Positions 45,001 to 54,900 of a stretch of 64,000 bases of DNA are shown here, in pieces. Where the stretch lies: the NCBI RefSeq assembly GCF_014230085.1, contig NZ_JACHVB010000058.1, forward strand, positions 1 to 64,000. The letters run 5' to 3'. Position 1 is the first letter of the stretch, and every line of letters begins with the position of its first letter. The notes below the pieces were generated by a model. That model was not told where the DNA came from and ran no database searches. It saw nothing but the letters and a program-made list of their open reading frames with translations. A program made the position numbers and the translations under genes. The stretch comes from Ruficoccus amylovorans (GTDB lineage Bacteria; Verrucomicrobiota; Verrucomicrobiia; Opitutales; Cerasicoccaceae).

Positions 45001-45105
45001 GCTGTCGCCGACATTATTCCAGCCCCACGTGCTGGCATGAACGAGACCTGACATCGAACATGCCACAAGGGTGAGTACAAGCAAGTGTCTATGGGGATTT
45101 TTCAC
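42025..45105 (-). CDS. Beta-strand-repeat domain fused to an alpha/alpha-toroid lyase-like protein
   Basis: 1026 residues. Signal peptide about 1-24. Residues 25-340 look like the PEP-CTERM-associated beta-helix type: WGWNNVGDSYWTVNPASTWTPGSLPSN, ELNITEGGALTVGYYRQQ, LRLSGGTLHLIGGG, IFTQVGGVFNPSAQ. No PEP-CTERM tag follows. From about 350 the protein becomes helical and Trp/Tyr-rich like toroid lyases: LQNSIHIQRIIDRMARTV, LDAGVWLTWDLMVGYQLYQNPFYLY, HHPRSPYMLMDLSYTGHKAAH. A beta-sandwich end follows, with AVLLNNGVLVLLDRIKAV, DWVLQSAHRATLPGG and a closing TLRVDFYPSQEA. Known lyase families with this order (PL8-like, heparinase-like) lack the N-terminal part. Substrate unknown. Confidence 0.6.
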   Translation of the reverse strand: MKNPHRHLLVLTLVACSMSGLVHASTWGWNNVGDSYWTVNPASTWTPGSLPSNTPSVADRINLNRPYVMTVDEPVSVGEASDFIVHTSDGELNITEGGALTVGYYRQQGAGSQPTLRLSGGTLHLIGGGNSTRFGNQVGGTMTSNIEILKGELVADNTLLMTYGSPTIFTQVGGVFNPSAQDLSLKNGAFDAYISGGSFIADEVLFNNEPESLILTIGGSYADLIRFRKISGANAVDTIDLNFNIDWSWDRQNGEMAVSEVLDCSGAGVVNVNVNFDTYRPGHGETIVLGSGKAFGQNDTPLINTSNMVFHCVTPGYAINNTSTGSKLQVQVTQVPAQSALFPMDAVPHEEADAAVIERERFLQQRWQDHMDEVSSELADGTFEAYVDGLAAQATQSGAVEDLYLHFSRMGTMYNMPGINTVITPRMLARGQAGCQALVDAINTSPQGQRIWDLDTVQPAIYLLEMACELKRLGAYTGDFKEDVEAIIETYIEGQSYYDGAYYTTGYNKEVFAMRVASLVSILYADDASAYPLTKSTFETFWDNVINMSYDADNSPHYDAGTGLREILRMGYEMDRVSDLQNSIHIQRIIDRMARTVCSSGQSAKWGKSMERMVGQGTTNELQLDAGVWLTWDLMVGYQLYQNPFYLYVARKYADIYLRDATERLTNEVLPHLWIWPEHIQAFEVTAVPGQADVPSRITDRITSSTYYDGLLLGRGDTNYVHVQDKLILSTGHHPRSPYMLMDLSYTGHKAAHDHRIGVDVLMYQGAHLATRYGRRSSANLTNGIFAGPAQIDYPIVPTASSDVTAPSNGSDAYSQYVGYVAAFDYHIRSWEAVQISDDVAYGVVDYEQFAYPGVEAQRQAVLLNNGVLVLLDRIKAVSGYSGGVKVGTLFQIFGPPAQQGDDWVLQSAHRATLPGGSSVPRPDIPTLFYFPSVGSASVKYVNNPYDEYASVNDVFCAWKTLGVGETVEVVSLVMPIRDTSLVAALLDDIEVTGSAGRYTVRLPGQNSATLRVDFYPSQEATFIYE

Positions 45106-45134
45106 AACGGGAGGATGATTCAGGGGGGATTATT

Positions 45135-47726
45135 TTAGAAACATTTTGACGTGGACTCCACCTCCGGGGGCATATCCCAGACTGTGAGACCTGTCAGATC
45201 TTTGCGATTTCCACCGGTGAGCAGACTGGCGAAATATCCGACGAACATGGCAAACACGAACGCGATCACGGGGTAAAGCATCCAGTTCACGCTCGTGTAC
45301 GTCTGCACCAGGTAGACAATGACGAAGCCGCCGATCAGGGCGCTGATCGCACCGAACGAGTTTGCCCGCCGCGTCAACAAGGCCAGCGTAAAAACCGCCG
45401 GGAACGCACCAATGATCAGTGACATGAGCCGGGAGAAAGTCTCTTGAGCGGAGGCCAGATTTAACGAAGCGATCAAGATGGCCGCCCCCATCCCGAGCAG
45501 GCCCGTTATCACCGTCATCAGCCTGGCCATTTTCAGGCAGTCGCCTTCCGTCGGATTTTTCTTAAAGTTGCGATAAAAATCGGTGATGATGACGGTTGAT
45601 ACACTGTTCATGGAGGAATCCAGTGAAGACATGGCCGCTGCGAGAATGCCAATCACGACCAAGCCCGAAAGGCCTGCCGGCATTTGCCCGGATATGAACT
45701 GGGGGAACACCGTATCGGTCGCCTTCGTCAGGTCCAGCTTCATGGGAAAATGTTTATAGAAGACAAAAAGAGCGATCCCGACCAACCACATGCTGCACTG
45801 CAACGGCAGGGCCCATAGGTAATTCCATAGCGTTGCCTTCTGCGCACTCTTGACATCCTTGACCGAGGATATCCGCTGGATAAACGCCTGGTCACCGATC
45901 GACATAAACGCAGTGACCGGTGCCATCAGCAACAGTATCCAGAAAATCGGCAGGGTGAAATCCAAGCTAAAATTGAAGACCTGCCATTTATTATAATCGG
46001 TGGAGACCTCCAGGAAAGTGCTCAGGCCTCCGTCAATCCGGCTCAAGATCAGGAAGACACAGAGGATGGCCCCCCCCAGCATGATGCCAAACTGCACAAC
46101 ATCCGACCAGATAACGGAGCTGATACCACCCAAGGTCGTATAAAACATGGCGACCATCCCCGTGACGATAATGCAGACGTAGACATTGATGCCTGACACC
46201 GAACTCAGAGCCAACGCAGGCAGCAAAACGACTACCCCCATGCGACCGGCCACCTGGCTGACCACATACAAACCAGCACCTAATAAACGGATACCTTTTC
46301 CGAAGCGGGCCTCCAGATATTCATAAATACTGACAATGTTGAGCTTGCGGATAATCGGGATCAAAAAGATAGCTGAAAAGACCACCGGGATGATTCCCAA
46401 AAACAGATTCGCTCCGAAATAAACAATGCTCTCTTTATAGACCAGAGCGGGAATCGCCATCATGGTGATCGCGCTTGCCCCCGTGGCCTGCGCACTGATT
46501 GCCGCCGCCCACCACGGGATTTTTCGACCGCCGACAAAGAAGTCCTCACTGTTTTTTTCCTTGCGCGCGTAGTACAGGCCGATCGCCACCATGACGAGAA
46601 TGTAGATCCCCATCAGGGTGTAATCGTAGGCCCCTAGACTACCACTGTCGGGGGTGACCCAAATCTCACTGACATGCACGCCCTCCTCGCTGAAATTAAA
46701 GAGAACAGGGACATCTTTTTGCATGGCCTTGAAACCCGTTCGCTCCGTCACCCGCCAGTTAGTCATCCGACTCCGGCTTTCGAGTGCAGGGAGTGTTTCG
46801 AGTTTAAACCAGCTATCGGTGATGATATTGTAGGCCAACACCAACGGTAGATTTGTGCGCGAAACATCCATGATCTTTGAGAACCCGTCAGCATGTCCCT
46901 TCGCGGGTAGATTGGTGAACAACAGGTGCGACTGTCCCACGCAGGCACCGTCAGCGTCTCCGACGGGGAAGGGCGCTGCGGTTAACTCGGTCCAGCCGGT
47001 GCCCGAGCGGGACCCCTCCGTACGATAGCGCCACAGATCATTCCGAGCCGCCCAACCAGTCTTATCCGCATTGTCCCGACTCCATCCGCCCGTGACAATG
47101 ATCGAGCCCAACTGTGTACTCACACTCGGGAGCAGACGTGCGGGCAGCGGACTCGGTGTCTGCTGCCAGGTCGCATCAGGGTCATCAATCGCCAGCGTGA
47201 ATATCGAGTCGCTCATGTGAAGGGGCGACATAGAGGTCAGACCACCGATGACCCATATTTTTCGGTCAAAAATGACCGCTCGCGCAAACGCCAAGGCGGT
47301 TGGCAGGGCCGGAAGCCCTGTGCTTGTCACCTCATCGCCATCGATCCGATAGAGCACCGCACTGCGACTGGGTTCGCCTGAGACAAGCCCTCCGATCAGA
47401 TAGAGGCCGTTGTTGCCCCCCAGGACAGAAGCCGCATAGGCCCGATCATCCTCTAACGGATAGGCATCCCACGCTTCCGCATTTTCAACCAGACGATACA
47501 AGTACGGGATCGGCGTGCCACTGACTGACTGACCAGTCGAAGGCGGCTCAAGCATCCCGCCAGCCGCGAACAAAGCGGCATCACCACCTTCGATTGTTAT
47601 TCCATAACCCTGGGCAGGAAGCGGCGGCAGATCATACTGCGTCAGGGCCTGCGCGGCCGCCGCCTCGGTCAGACACAAAGGTACCAGCAACAGGGGTATA
47701 AGTCTGATGTATTTCGCTAAAATCAT
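45135..47726 (-). CDS. Kelch beta-propeller fused to SSS sodium/solute symporter
   Basis: 863 residues from ATG 47726; a TTG 24 bp upstream is possible. Signal peptide about 1-25. Residues about 30-365 are Kelch-type propeller repeats: GGMLEPPSTGQS, LGGNNGLYLIGGLVSGEPS, DRKIWVIGGLTSMSPLH, LGSIIVTGGWSRDNADKTGW. They resemble NanM-type sugar mutarotases/epimerases. A transmembrane transporter of about 13 helices follows: LMGIYILVMVAIGLYYARKE, SEDFFVGGRKIPWWAAAISAQATG, MSSLDSSMNSVSTVIITDFYR (sodium-site region). The propeller would lie outside the membrane and convert the anomer or epimer before import. Confidence 0.87.
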   Translation of the reverse strand: MILAKYIRLIPLLLVPLCLTEAAAAQALTQYDLPPLPAQGYGITIEGGDAALFAAGGMLEPPSTGQSVSGTPIPYLYRLVENAEAWDAYPLEDDRAYAASVLGGNNGLYLIGGLVSGEPSRSAVLYRIDGDEVTSTGLPALPTALAFARAVIFDRKIWVIGGLTSMSPLHMSDSIFTLAIDDPDATWQQTPSPLPARLLPSVSTQLGSIIVTGGWSRDNADKTGWAARNDLWRYRTEGSRSGTGWTELTAAPFPVGDADGACVGQSHLLFTNLPAKGHADGFSKIMDVSRTNLPLVLAYNIITDSWFKLETLPALESRSRMTNWRVTERTGFKAMQKDVPVLFNFSEEGVHVSEIWVTPDSGSLGAYDYTLMGIYILVMVAIGLYYARKEKNSEDFFVGGRKIPWWAAAISAQATGASAITMMAIPALVYKESIVYFGANLFLGIIPVVFSAIFLIPIIRKLNIVSIYEYLEARFGKGIRLLGAGLYVVSQVAGRMGVVVLLPALALSSVSGINVYVCIIVTGMVAMFYTTLGGISSVIWSDVVQFGIMLGGAILCVFLILSRIDGGLSTFLEVSTDYNKWQVFNFSLDFTLPIFWILLLMAPVTAFMSIGDQAFIQRISSVKDVKSAQKATLWNYLWALPLQCSMWLVGIALFVFYKHFPMKLDLTKATDTVFPQFISGQMPAGLSGLVVIGILAAAMSSLDSSMNSVSTVIITDFYRNFKKNPTEGDCLKMARLMTVITGLLGMGAAILIASLNLASAQETFSRLMSLIIGAFPAVFTLALLTRRANSFGAISALIGGFVIVYLVQTYTSVNWMLYPVIAFVFAMFVGYFASLLTGGNRKDLTGLTVWDMPPEVESTSKCF

Positions 47727-47758
47727 TTCAACGTTGGCATGTTCTCCCAATCGAGAAG

Positions 47759-48982
47759 CTATAAAGTCGAGACGGGTAGCTGGGCATTGAGCAACTCGAC
47801 GGAGACCGACGGACTTGCCCAGGGCAGGTTTAGCTCAGAAAATAGTTTCCCGGTATCAAAGGCGGTCACCATAGCATTATCCATTTCCTCCATATACATG
47901 AGCACGCCATCGTCCCCGAGAGGCATTTTGCGGATTTGGTCTTCGCCGAAGGAATGTACGGGCATTTGTTGCATACCATAGACACACACGGTGTGAGCAA
48001 ATGCGGCGTCGACTCCACATAGCGGTCCCACTGCATCAATGTCCTGCACCCGCCGGATGCAGTGCCACAGCTTGCACATGGGATCGGCTTCCGGATTCCC
48101 GTAGTTAATGGGTTCACTGTTTGCGCAAATGGCGACAATCTCGCCGTCCTGGGTCAATCCGACCGTTGCATGCTCAAACTCAAACTCGAACACAGGGCCG
48201 TCGTTGTTTTTGACGCAGTGGGCTGCGTAGAAAAGAATCTCCACATCTTCCAGAGTCTTGATTCGGCAACATGCTGCATCGAAATTCTCAATTGCATTGG
48301 CCCGATAACATTCTCCGGTGATCTCAATGGGAGTCGCCGCCTGAGCAATCGTCGGCCCCGTCAAGTAAAGCATGTTATGCAGGTAATGGGCTGCCGCGTT
48401 GTTGATCGGACTGTCATTCACGTGTCGCCCTTTGGGGTCACGGATTTTTCCGGCCCAGTGGTTACGCTGGTAGTAAGCACTCGCCCGGGGCCAGGCCACT
48501 CGTGTTTTTAAGCGTAGAGGCTTGCCCAGGCGTCCGCCGAGGATATCCGCCTTGAGGCGTTGGATGGCATCACTAAATGACCACTGGTAGCCGATCTCGA
48601 TAAAACACTCTGAGACCTCTGCGATTGCGCGCATCTGCTGCGCCTCCGCAAGCGTGGCCGCCATGGGTTTCTCGCACAGCACGTTATATCCTGCCCGCAG
48701 CAGTGCACAGCTCTGCTCCGCATGATAGCTGATCGGTGTGGAGATGACCACCAGGTCGGCTTGATGCTTCGAGCGCAGAAAATCATCAAGCGACGAGTAG
48801 TGTGCGATTTCAGAAGATGTGAGCCCAGGATAATTTTCAAACTGCGTCCGGACAGGATCAACGATCGCGGAGATAGAAGCTATCCCCTGCGGATAGATTC
48901 GCTCTATTGCCTTCATGTAATCGCGGCCATAGCCGCCACTACCCACAATGACGATATCTGTTGAGCTTTTAGGAATATTCAT
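47759..48982 (-). CDS. Gfo/Idh/MocA-family oxidoreductase
   Basis: 407 residues from ATG 48982; a TTG two codons earlier also reads in frame. No signal peptide. Rossmann motif IVIVGSGGYGRDYMKAI, catalytic-region NVLCEKPMAATLAEAQQ, and substrate-domain stretch NDSPINNAAAHYLHNMLYLTG. It is larger than the locus 2 oxidoreductase. It sits between the Kelch-symporter (32 bp) and the 950-residue secreted protein (63 bp), so it most likely processes the imported sugar. Confidence 0.87.
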   Translation of the reverse strand: MNIPKSSTDIVIVGSGGYGRDYMKAIERIYPQGIASISAIVDPVRTQFENYPGLTSSEIAHYSSLDDFLRSKHQADLVVISTPISYHAEQSCALLRAGYNVLCEKPMAATLAEAQQMRAIAEVSECFIEIGYQWSFSDAIQRLKADILGGRLGKPLRLKTRVAWPRASAYYQRNHWAGKIRDPKGRHVNDSPINNAAAHYLHNMLYLTGPTIAQAATPIEITGECYRANAIENFDAACCRIKTLEDVEILFYAAHCVKNNDGPVFEFEFEHATVGLTQDGEIVAICANSEPINYGNPEADPMCKLWHCIRRVQDIDAVGPLCGVDAAFAHTVCVYGMQQMPVHSFGEDQIRKMPLGDDGVLMYMEEMDNAMVTAFDTGKLFSELNLPWASPSVSVELLNAQLPVSTL

Positions 48983-49045
48983 TTTCAAAATCCATGTGTG
49001 GCCTTCATAACGACAACTGCCGTCAAGGCCGGCTAACCATCGACA

Positions 49046-51898
49046 TCAATCCGTTGGTCGAAGTTGGATGCGCTTAATTTGCATGAGGGCCTCACCTTTC
49101 GGCAAATTCACGGGAGTGAGGACAATGTTCTTCCAGCCAGCGCTGACAAAGGAGAGAGGACCAACATCGACAAAGGTCAGGTTATTATCGCCTCCGGTGT
49201 TTTTTACCTGTGCCGTGAGGGTGTTCCCATCGGCCTCTATCTGGTAGGTTCCATTAGCCCTGCCGGAGCCCTGCTCCACCCGGAGCTCATAAGTGCCCGG
49301 CTCGGGGACGTAGATCGGATAATCGACGGAACCGCTTATCCACTTACTAATGACATCGGGGCTCCGGAATTCCCACCCCTGCTGCCCTGCTATATTTGCG
49401 ATGGCATCTTTGGGCTCGGCTACTGCAGGTCTGCGAGCCGGGTACGCATAGCTGTTCGGCTCACGCGACACAGACCATTTTCCCTTCCCGTTATTCAGGA
49501 CAGTGAGGGTCACTCCCGGCAGCACGATCCTGGCCGTATCACCGGATACCCGGATACCCTGGGCGACATCGCTACCGGCGACCCCACGCTTTTGTGGCAC
49601 GACAATGGTGAACCATGCCATCGGCTCCGTACCGGCCACGGTCCGCTTGGCATAGGCCGTGTTCAGCAGCCCCTCGCGCTGATACTGAAAGCCCTTCATA
49701 TTCCCATGCCGGAATCCGCCCGAGATTTGCTGGACACCGATCTGATTTAACTGCGGCTGATCGAACCAGACGGTCATGCCGCTGCCGCCGTACCCGATAT
49801 CCTCAGAAATCGACTTCATCGGAGCCTCGCCATAACTGGTAAACCAATTCTCCCCCTGCTCATCCAGCGAATAGAGCTGCCATATCGAGCCTGCATCCAG
49901 CCCTTGGGCTGTGCTTCCCGGTTCAAGCACGTCACGGATCACCAGCACGCCTTCTTGCGTCAGGACGACCCCCCGGCTCAGCGCCGAATCATAAGTGCCG
50001 TACTGGTCGAACGCCATATAGCCGAAGACATCCTGCCCCCGTTGCTCGATCCACGAGTCATCGAGATTTGCCAGGAGGGTCTGCATACTCCAGTGGTGCC
50101 AGGCATTAATGCCGCCGCGCTGATCAGGGAAGCGGATCTCCATCCCCGTCAAGGCCTGCAAGGGAAACGGCCCCTCATACATTAGATCATATTGCAGCAA
50201 GGGGTAATCTTTGACGTTGAACTTGAAATCATAGGGCGTCGTCGGGCTGTTGATAGAGCCGTTGGCGCTTAGCTGGACACACAGGGAGCTGCGCCCTTCG
50301 GTGTGCTCGCTCGATTTACTCACCAGCTCAGTCGGCCACCAACTGTTTTTACGGTCCGCACTGGCCGGCCCCTCAAGGTCGTCCACGACAATCGTGCCCT
50401 TCGGCCCAACCAGCCGAATGTTGTCGATGTACAACTTTACCTTAGCGAATGCGGGATTCAGAAAGCGGATGCTCATGCCGGTCAACTCGCGCATGTCAGG
50501 ATCGCTCTCGCCTTCGATCGTGTTGAGGCGGTCTGTCGGAACTTGTTGCGTGCGCCAGGTTTTCTCTGGCCACTCCGGTCTTCTTGGCCACTGGTCAGAG
50601 TTTTCACCGACGATGACCTGATTGCCAAAGGGCGCCCCAGGCACATGCCGCTCATAGTTATAGAAAAGCGGGGTACTGTCGGCCTCGTAATAGCTGACGG
50701 AAGGACGGTTATCCATCGTCGCCTGCGAGTGATCACCCCGTGAATACAGGTCGATCATGACCATGGAATCGCCGGGCTCCTGGCCGGTTTTGAGCAGCAT
50801 TTTATCCTGATGGGAGTTGCCAAGACGATCATTTCGGATCGTGGTGATGCTGTTTTCCGGCAGTGGCATCACACCGGACTTTTCATAGAGATCGACATCC
50901 AGAAACAGCGGATAATCCACCTCCTGGATATCCCAATATCTGCCATAGTCCGAGTACCTCGCCTCGTAGGCACGGTAGAGCTTGCGGGCGCCACCGGCGA
51001 AGTGCGGGTCCTGGTAGATACTGGCCGCGTATTCGAAGAGATTGATCCAGCGGATAAGCGGAGCGGGGTGAAAATAATCGTCGCCCCACTCCGGCATGAA
51101 ACCTTCCGGAGAAATCATGTACAGGTACTTTTCAAAGGCGTTATGAAACTGATCGCTCTGGAAATCGTCTTCCACGCCCAACTGCTGGGCCAGCAGAACA
51201 ATGCCAGCGAAGCCCAACGAACTGTAGTTACCGGAGTTTTCGTCCAGATCACCGACTTCGCATACCATCTCCCAATATCCTTCCATCGCGTCTTCCAGCT
51301 CGTGCATCCGTCGGTCATTCGGATACATCTTGAGCAAGGCTGCTGCACCGGCCAGCGGGACCGTCACGCGGTTTGAGTGAGAGCGACTGTTCGCCAGGCC
51401 AGTCCCCCACTCGATGGTATCGGCGACCATCACTTCGAAATCTGCGTCCCACTCCGCTTTGAACGCATCAGCTTCTTTCAGCATGCGCGCGGAAATCATC
51501 ATGGGCTCCATCAGAAAGCAATCCGTACGGTGAATGTTGCGGTTGTTGGATGCCGCCCTCAACTCCATGCTCCAGGCGAGTCCTTTCCCAAAAAACGCCT
51601 GCGCGATCTTGATGTATTCAGGATTCTGCGTGCGCGCGTAGAGCATCATCGAGAGCTCGGAGCATTTAAAGAGATCGAAGGGGCGGCGTGCTTTCAGCTC
51701 CGTGAAGCTTTTCTGCTCAAAGGGCTTTACCGCATCCTCCCACCCGTATTTGCGGATATTTGCATCCAGAATCTGTTCGTACTTTTGGATGTAGTCCGGC
51801 AGCGGATACGACTCCCCTGCTTCATTCGCACGGCAACTGAGACAACTCATGAGCACGGGAAGCAAGACAGACACAAAAACGATAGAGTGGATGCGCAT
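49046..51898 (-). CDS. Large secreted alpha/alpha-toroid protein with C-terminal CBM, lyase-like
   Basis: 950 residues from ATG 51898. A hydrophobic leader ends at Cys19/Cys22, compatible with a lipoprotein or a cleaved signal. Residues about 40-350 are helical, toroid-like: LFKCSELSMMLYARTQNPEY, RSHSNRVTVPLAGAAALLKMYP, GNYSSLGFAGIVLLAQQLG. A middle jelly-roll domain follows (about 470-640: IRFLNPAFAKVKLYIDNIRLVG, KDYPLLQYDLMYEGPFPLQ). Next is a beta-sandwich with GVVLTQEGVLVIRDVLEPG and a C-terminal CBM-like domain (SVDYPIYVPEPGTYELRVEQGSG). This order resembles large heparinase-type lyases, but no recognised catalytic signature is visible. Confidence 0.6.
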   Translation of the reverse strand: MRIHSIVFVSVLLPVLMSCLSCRANEAGESYPLPDYIQKYEQILDANIRKYGWEDAVKPFEQKSFTELKARRPFDLFKCSELSMMLYARTQNPEYIKIAQAFFGKGLAWSMELRAASNNRNIHRTDCFLMEPMMISARMLKEADAFKAEWDADFEVMVADTIEWGTGLANSRSHSNRVTVPLAGAAALLKMYPNDRRMHELEDAMEGYWEMVCEVGDLDENSGNYSSLGFAGIVLLAQQLGVEDDFQSDQFHNAFEKYLYMISPEGFMPEWGDDYFHPAPLIRWINLFEYAASIYQDPHFAGGARKLYRAYEARYSDYGRYWDIQEVDYPLFLDVDLYEKSGVMPLPENSITTIRNDRLGNSHQDKMLLKTGQEPGDSMVMIDLYSRGDHSQATMDNRPSVSYYEADSTPLFYNYERHVPGAPFGNQVIVGENSDQWPRRPEWPEKTWRTQQVPTDRLNTIEGESDPDMRELTGMSIRFLNPAFAKVKLYIDNIRLVGPKGTIVVDDLEGPASADRKNSWWPTELVSKSSEHTEGRSSLCVQLSANGSINSPTTPYDFKFNVKDYPLLQYDLMYEGPFPLQALTGMEIRFPDQRGGINAWHHWSMQTLLANLDDSWIEQRGQDVFGYMAFDQYGTYDSALSRGVVLTQEGVLVIRDVLEPGSTAQGLDAGSIWQLYSLDEQGENWFTSYGEAPMKSISEDIGYGGSGMTVWFDQPQLNQIGVQQISGGFRHGNMKGFQYQREGLLNTAYAKRTVAGTEPMAWFTIVVPQKRGVAGSDVAQGIRVSGDTARIVLPGVTLTVLNNGKGKWSVSREPNSYAYPARRPAVAEPKDAIANIAGQQGWEFRSPDVISKWISGSVDYPIYVPEPGTYELRVEQGSGRANGTYQIEADGNTLTAQVKNTGGDNNLTFVDVGPLSFVSAGWKNIVLTPVNLPKGEALMQIKRIQLRPTD

Positions 51899-51943
51899 AT
51901 TCACGGGGTTTAACATTTGAGGTATTACTTGTGACACGGCGAA

Positions 51944-54900
51944 TTACTCTGACTCTGGGTAATGAGCCGGAGGCACCATATTCTCCGGGACATAGGGTGA
52001 CTGCCAGTAGGCACTACGACGCCGGAAACGCAGGTCGGATGTCTGCGGCCACCAGTTCAGCCAACTCCTGGGATCACTGCTGACAGAGATGCTTTTAGGC
52101 CCCTCGCCGTTTTGATTAACCGACGAAATCGCGTATTCATAAATCGTTACACCTGACATATCCCGTCCGGCATTCTCTGCATCACCCGGAAGCGGGTATT
52201 CCTGAACAACCCCAGTTGCCGCAACATCCACACAGGTGTTACTAAGCGCATCCTGAACCAGCGTCCACTGTTCAGTCCCCTGTTTTCGGCGATAAAGGCG
52301 GTAGGAGCTCGCCCCCAGCACCTCCCCCCAGCTAAGCGCCACCTGATCGTTGCCCAGATCAAGCGTAAGCCCGTCGGGAGGGAGAAGCGGCTGGTCGCTC
52401 ACGTACAAAGGATAAGCCGGAGAGGGCTTCGCGCTGCGTTGACCGTTCAGGGAGATCGCTCGCAAATGCACTTTCTCCCGGTTAGTTAAACCATCGATTC
52501 GATGGCTGCCCTGTGGGGCATCCACATCGAAGGTCACGAGCGGCTGCCAGCTCTGCGTATTATCTGTGCTGATTTCCAGGCGTATCTGTTTCGTACCGGC
52601 GCCGGCCTGCCAGAAGACATCCGCCCCGCCGCTAAAGTTCTCCGTGCGCACAATGCTGCTGCGCATGGGCTGGACGGTATCTTTGGTCAGCTCCCATTGG
52701 TGAGCCCCTGCCGGCAGGTCAACCGTCAGCAAGGTACCCTGCCGTTTGACGGGGACCAGCTCCGCGTCGATATAAAACTTTACCGAAGGAGTCAGCCGAT
52801 TGCCGCGGATTTGTAGTTGTCCGCCTTCAGGGCTGGAAAATTGCCCCTGTGCCGACGCAGGGTCGGAGGAAATAAGGCTGATACCGATATCCGGACGATC
52901 GACCTCCAGCATAAAGCCGTTTGAGCCGATCTTTTTACTCTGCACCATGGCCATTTCCAGAGTATCTCCCCCATGCCGGATCACTCCGGCTTTACCGTCA
53001 AAGACATCGCGTCCCATCTGATAGATGACGCCGTTTTCGTTTCGGAAAACCGTGTCGTCACTGGCGGCTGTTTTGACCTGATAGACCCCATCGGGCAAGG
53101 AAGTGCCTCGGGCGTTTCGATACCCCTTGATGCTGGGCTCCTCCAGATATGGCAGATCCACAGCCGTGAGGTTCTTGACCTCGACATCGTCCTTGGGAGT
53201 TACCAGCACACGGCTGCTACCAACAAACTGCCGCTCAAAGCCTTTGCTCGATGGCGTCCGAACCTCTGTCCAATGGTCTTGGCGGACCATCATCGGCTTG
53301 AGGAACACCAAATGGGGAAATTCCGCATCCTTGGCGGTAAACCAGGTGAAACGACTCTCTGTGCCGCTCAGCACCTCATCGCTGAGGATAAAGTAATCGG
53401 TGCCGACCATGAATACATTCCGACTCTGGTACTCGGGCCAGGAATAGGCGCCCTCGCCCTTGCGCGGGGTGAGCTCGGCAAACTGTGCCACCCCGAGGTC
53501 GTAGAGTGGTTTCTCCAGCAGGTTCATCCCGATAGAACGAAACGCACCGTCTTTCATCACGCCGAAAGTCGTCACTCCGTCCGTATCGTCCATCGTACGA
53601 TCGCCCGCACTCTCGCGCTCATGCCCGGTAAAGAGTTTACCCTGTGCAAAGAAATACAGGCTGCCGCTGGCCCCCTCACCGGCATTACCCCAGCGATAAT
53701 TCGGACCGCGGTCCACCTGCTCCATATGGAGCGAGAGCTCGTCCGGCGCTCCAACACCGGCTCGCAGCACGATACCATGCCCGGTGTATTTAGTGGAGGT
53801 CAGCTCAGGCGGTGTCCCTTGCATATCCCAGTTGAGAATCTTCTGCTCGACCCCCAGCCAATCGGCGTGTCCGGAGTGGTTTTCATAGTCCTGATTAATT
53901 CTATCAATCCAGAGCAAATGCTCGCCCAGCATAGGCTTGTATCGAAGCATCATGTTCCCCAGCAGCCACACGACAGAAGGCGGCTCGATGCCGGTGCCGG
54001 ACCCATGCGCACCGTGGGCGGGATACTGACGCTTGAAGCCCAGCTCGGGGTCCAGAGGGTCGCCCGGCTCCCAACTCTCAGAGATAGGCGGAGGCGCCTT
54101 TTGGTTACGGAAATCCTGACGCCAGAACGGATCGGGGTTATAGACCGGAGCCGAAAGCATATCCACCAGCCATTGGCCGCGAGAGGCCATCCAGGGATTC
54201 GCCCAGCGGTTTTTGCCATCGGTCAGGAGACCCGCCACCAGTGAAAATGAAAGTGGCCTCAAGTCCGCCCAGTTGTAAGTGCCAAGGCTTTCGGTCCAGC
54301 GCCCGCCGTTGCTGTTTAAGCCAGGCACTTCTGGGCGGGTAAAGAAACGGCTCGTCAGCCTGACGCTTTGTTCGTAGTAATCCCGCCACTCCTGCGACAT
54401 AGGATGAGCCGGGAAAAGATAGGCCATCTGCATCGGCACGCACCAGCCGTCCGCGGCCATATTGGGTGCGCCCGCCAGCGCGCTGCGGATCGGGTGCATG
54501 CCCTCCCCTTCTGTGATGTAGCCAGCAGCCAGCATCAGCGCATCGACACGCTTACGCTGCTCCGGCGTAAACTGGGACTGCAGGCGATTGTAAGCATCTG
54601 TCACCCAGCCATAGACGAAACGATGCTGAATCGAATTGATGCCCGGCCAAGTATTGAGCCCCAAGGGATAAAAGACAAAGCTCGAACGAAAGAGAAAATC
54701 CTCGAACTGCTCGGGAGTCTTGATTTTACCCTCATCGAAGATCTGCTCGGGGTGCGGCTGGCCCTCGGGATATTCCAGCACCCAGTCTTTGACCTTATCC
54801 AGACAGAGAAACCCGTAGCGCGCGCGCAGCAATTGTATATAGCGCAACTGCATATCCTTGACGGAGAAGATCGCATTGGACGTGCGCCCTTTCTGCTGCA

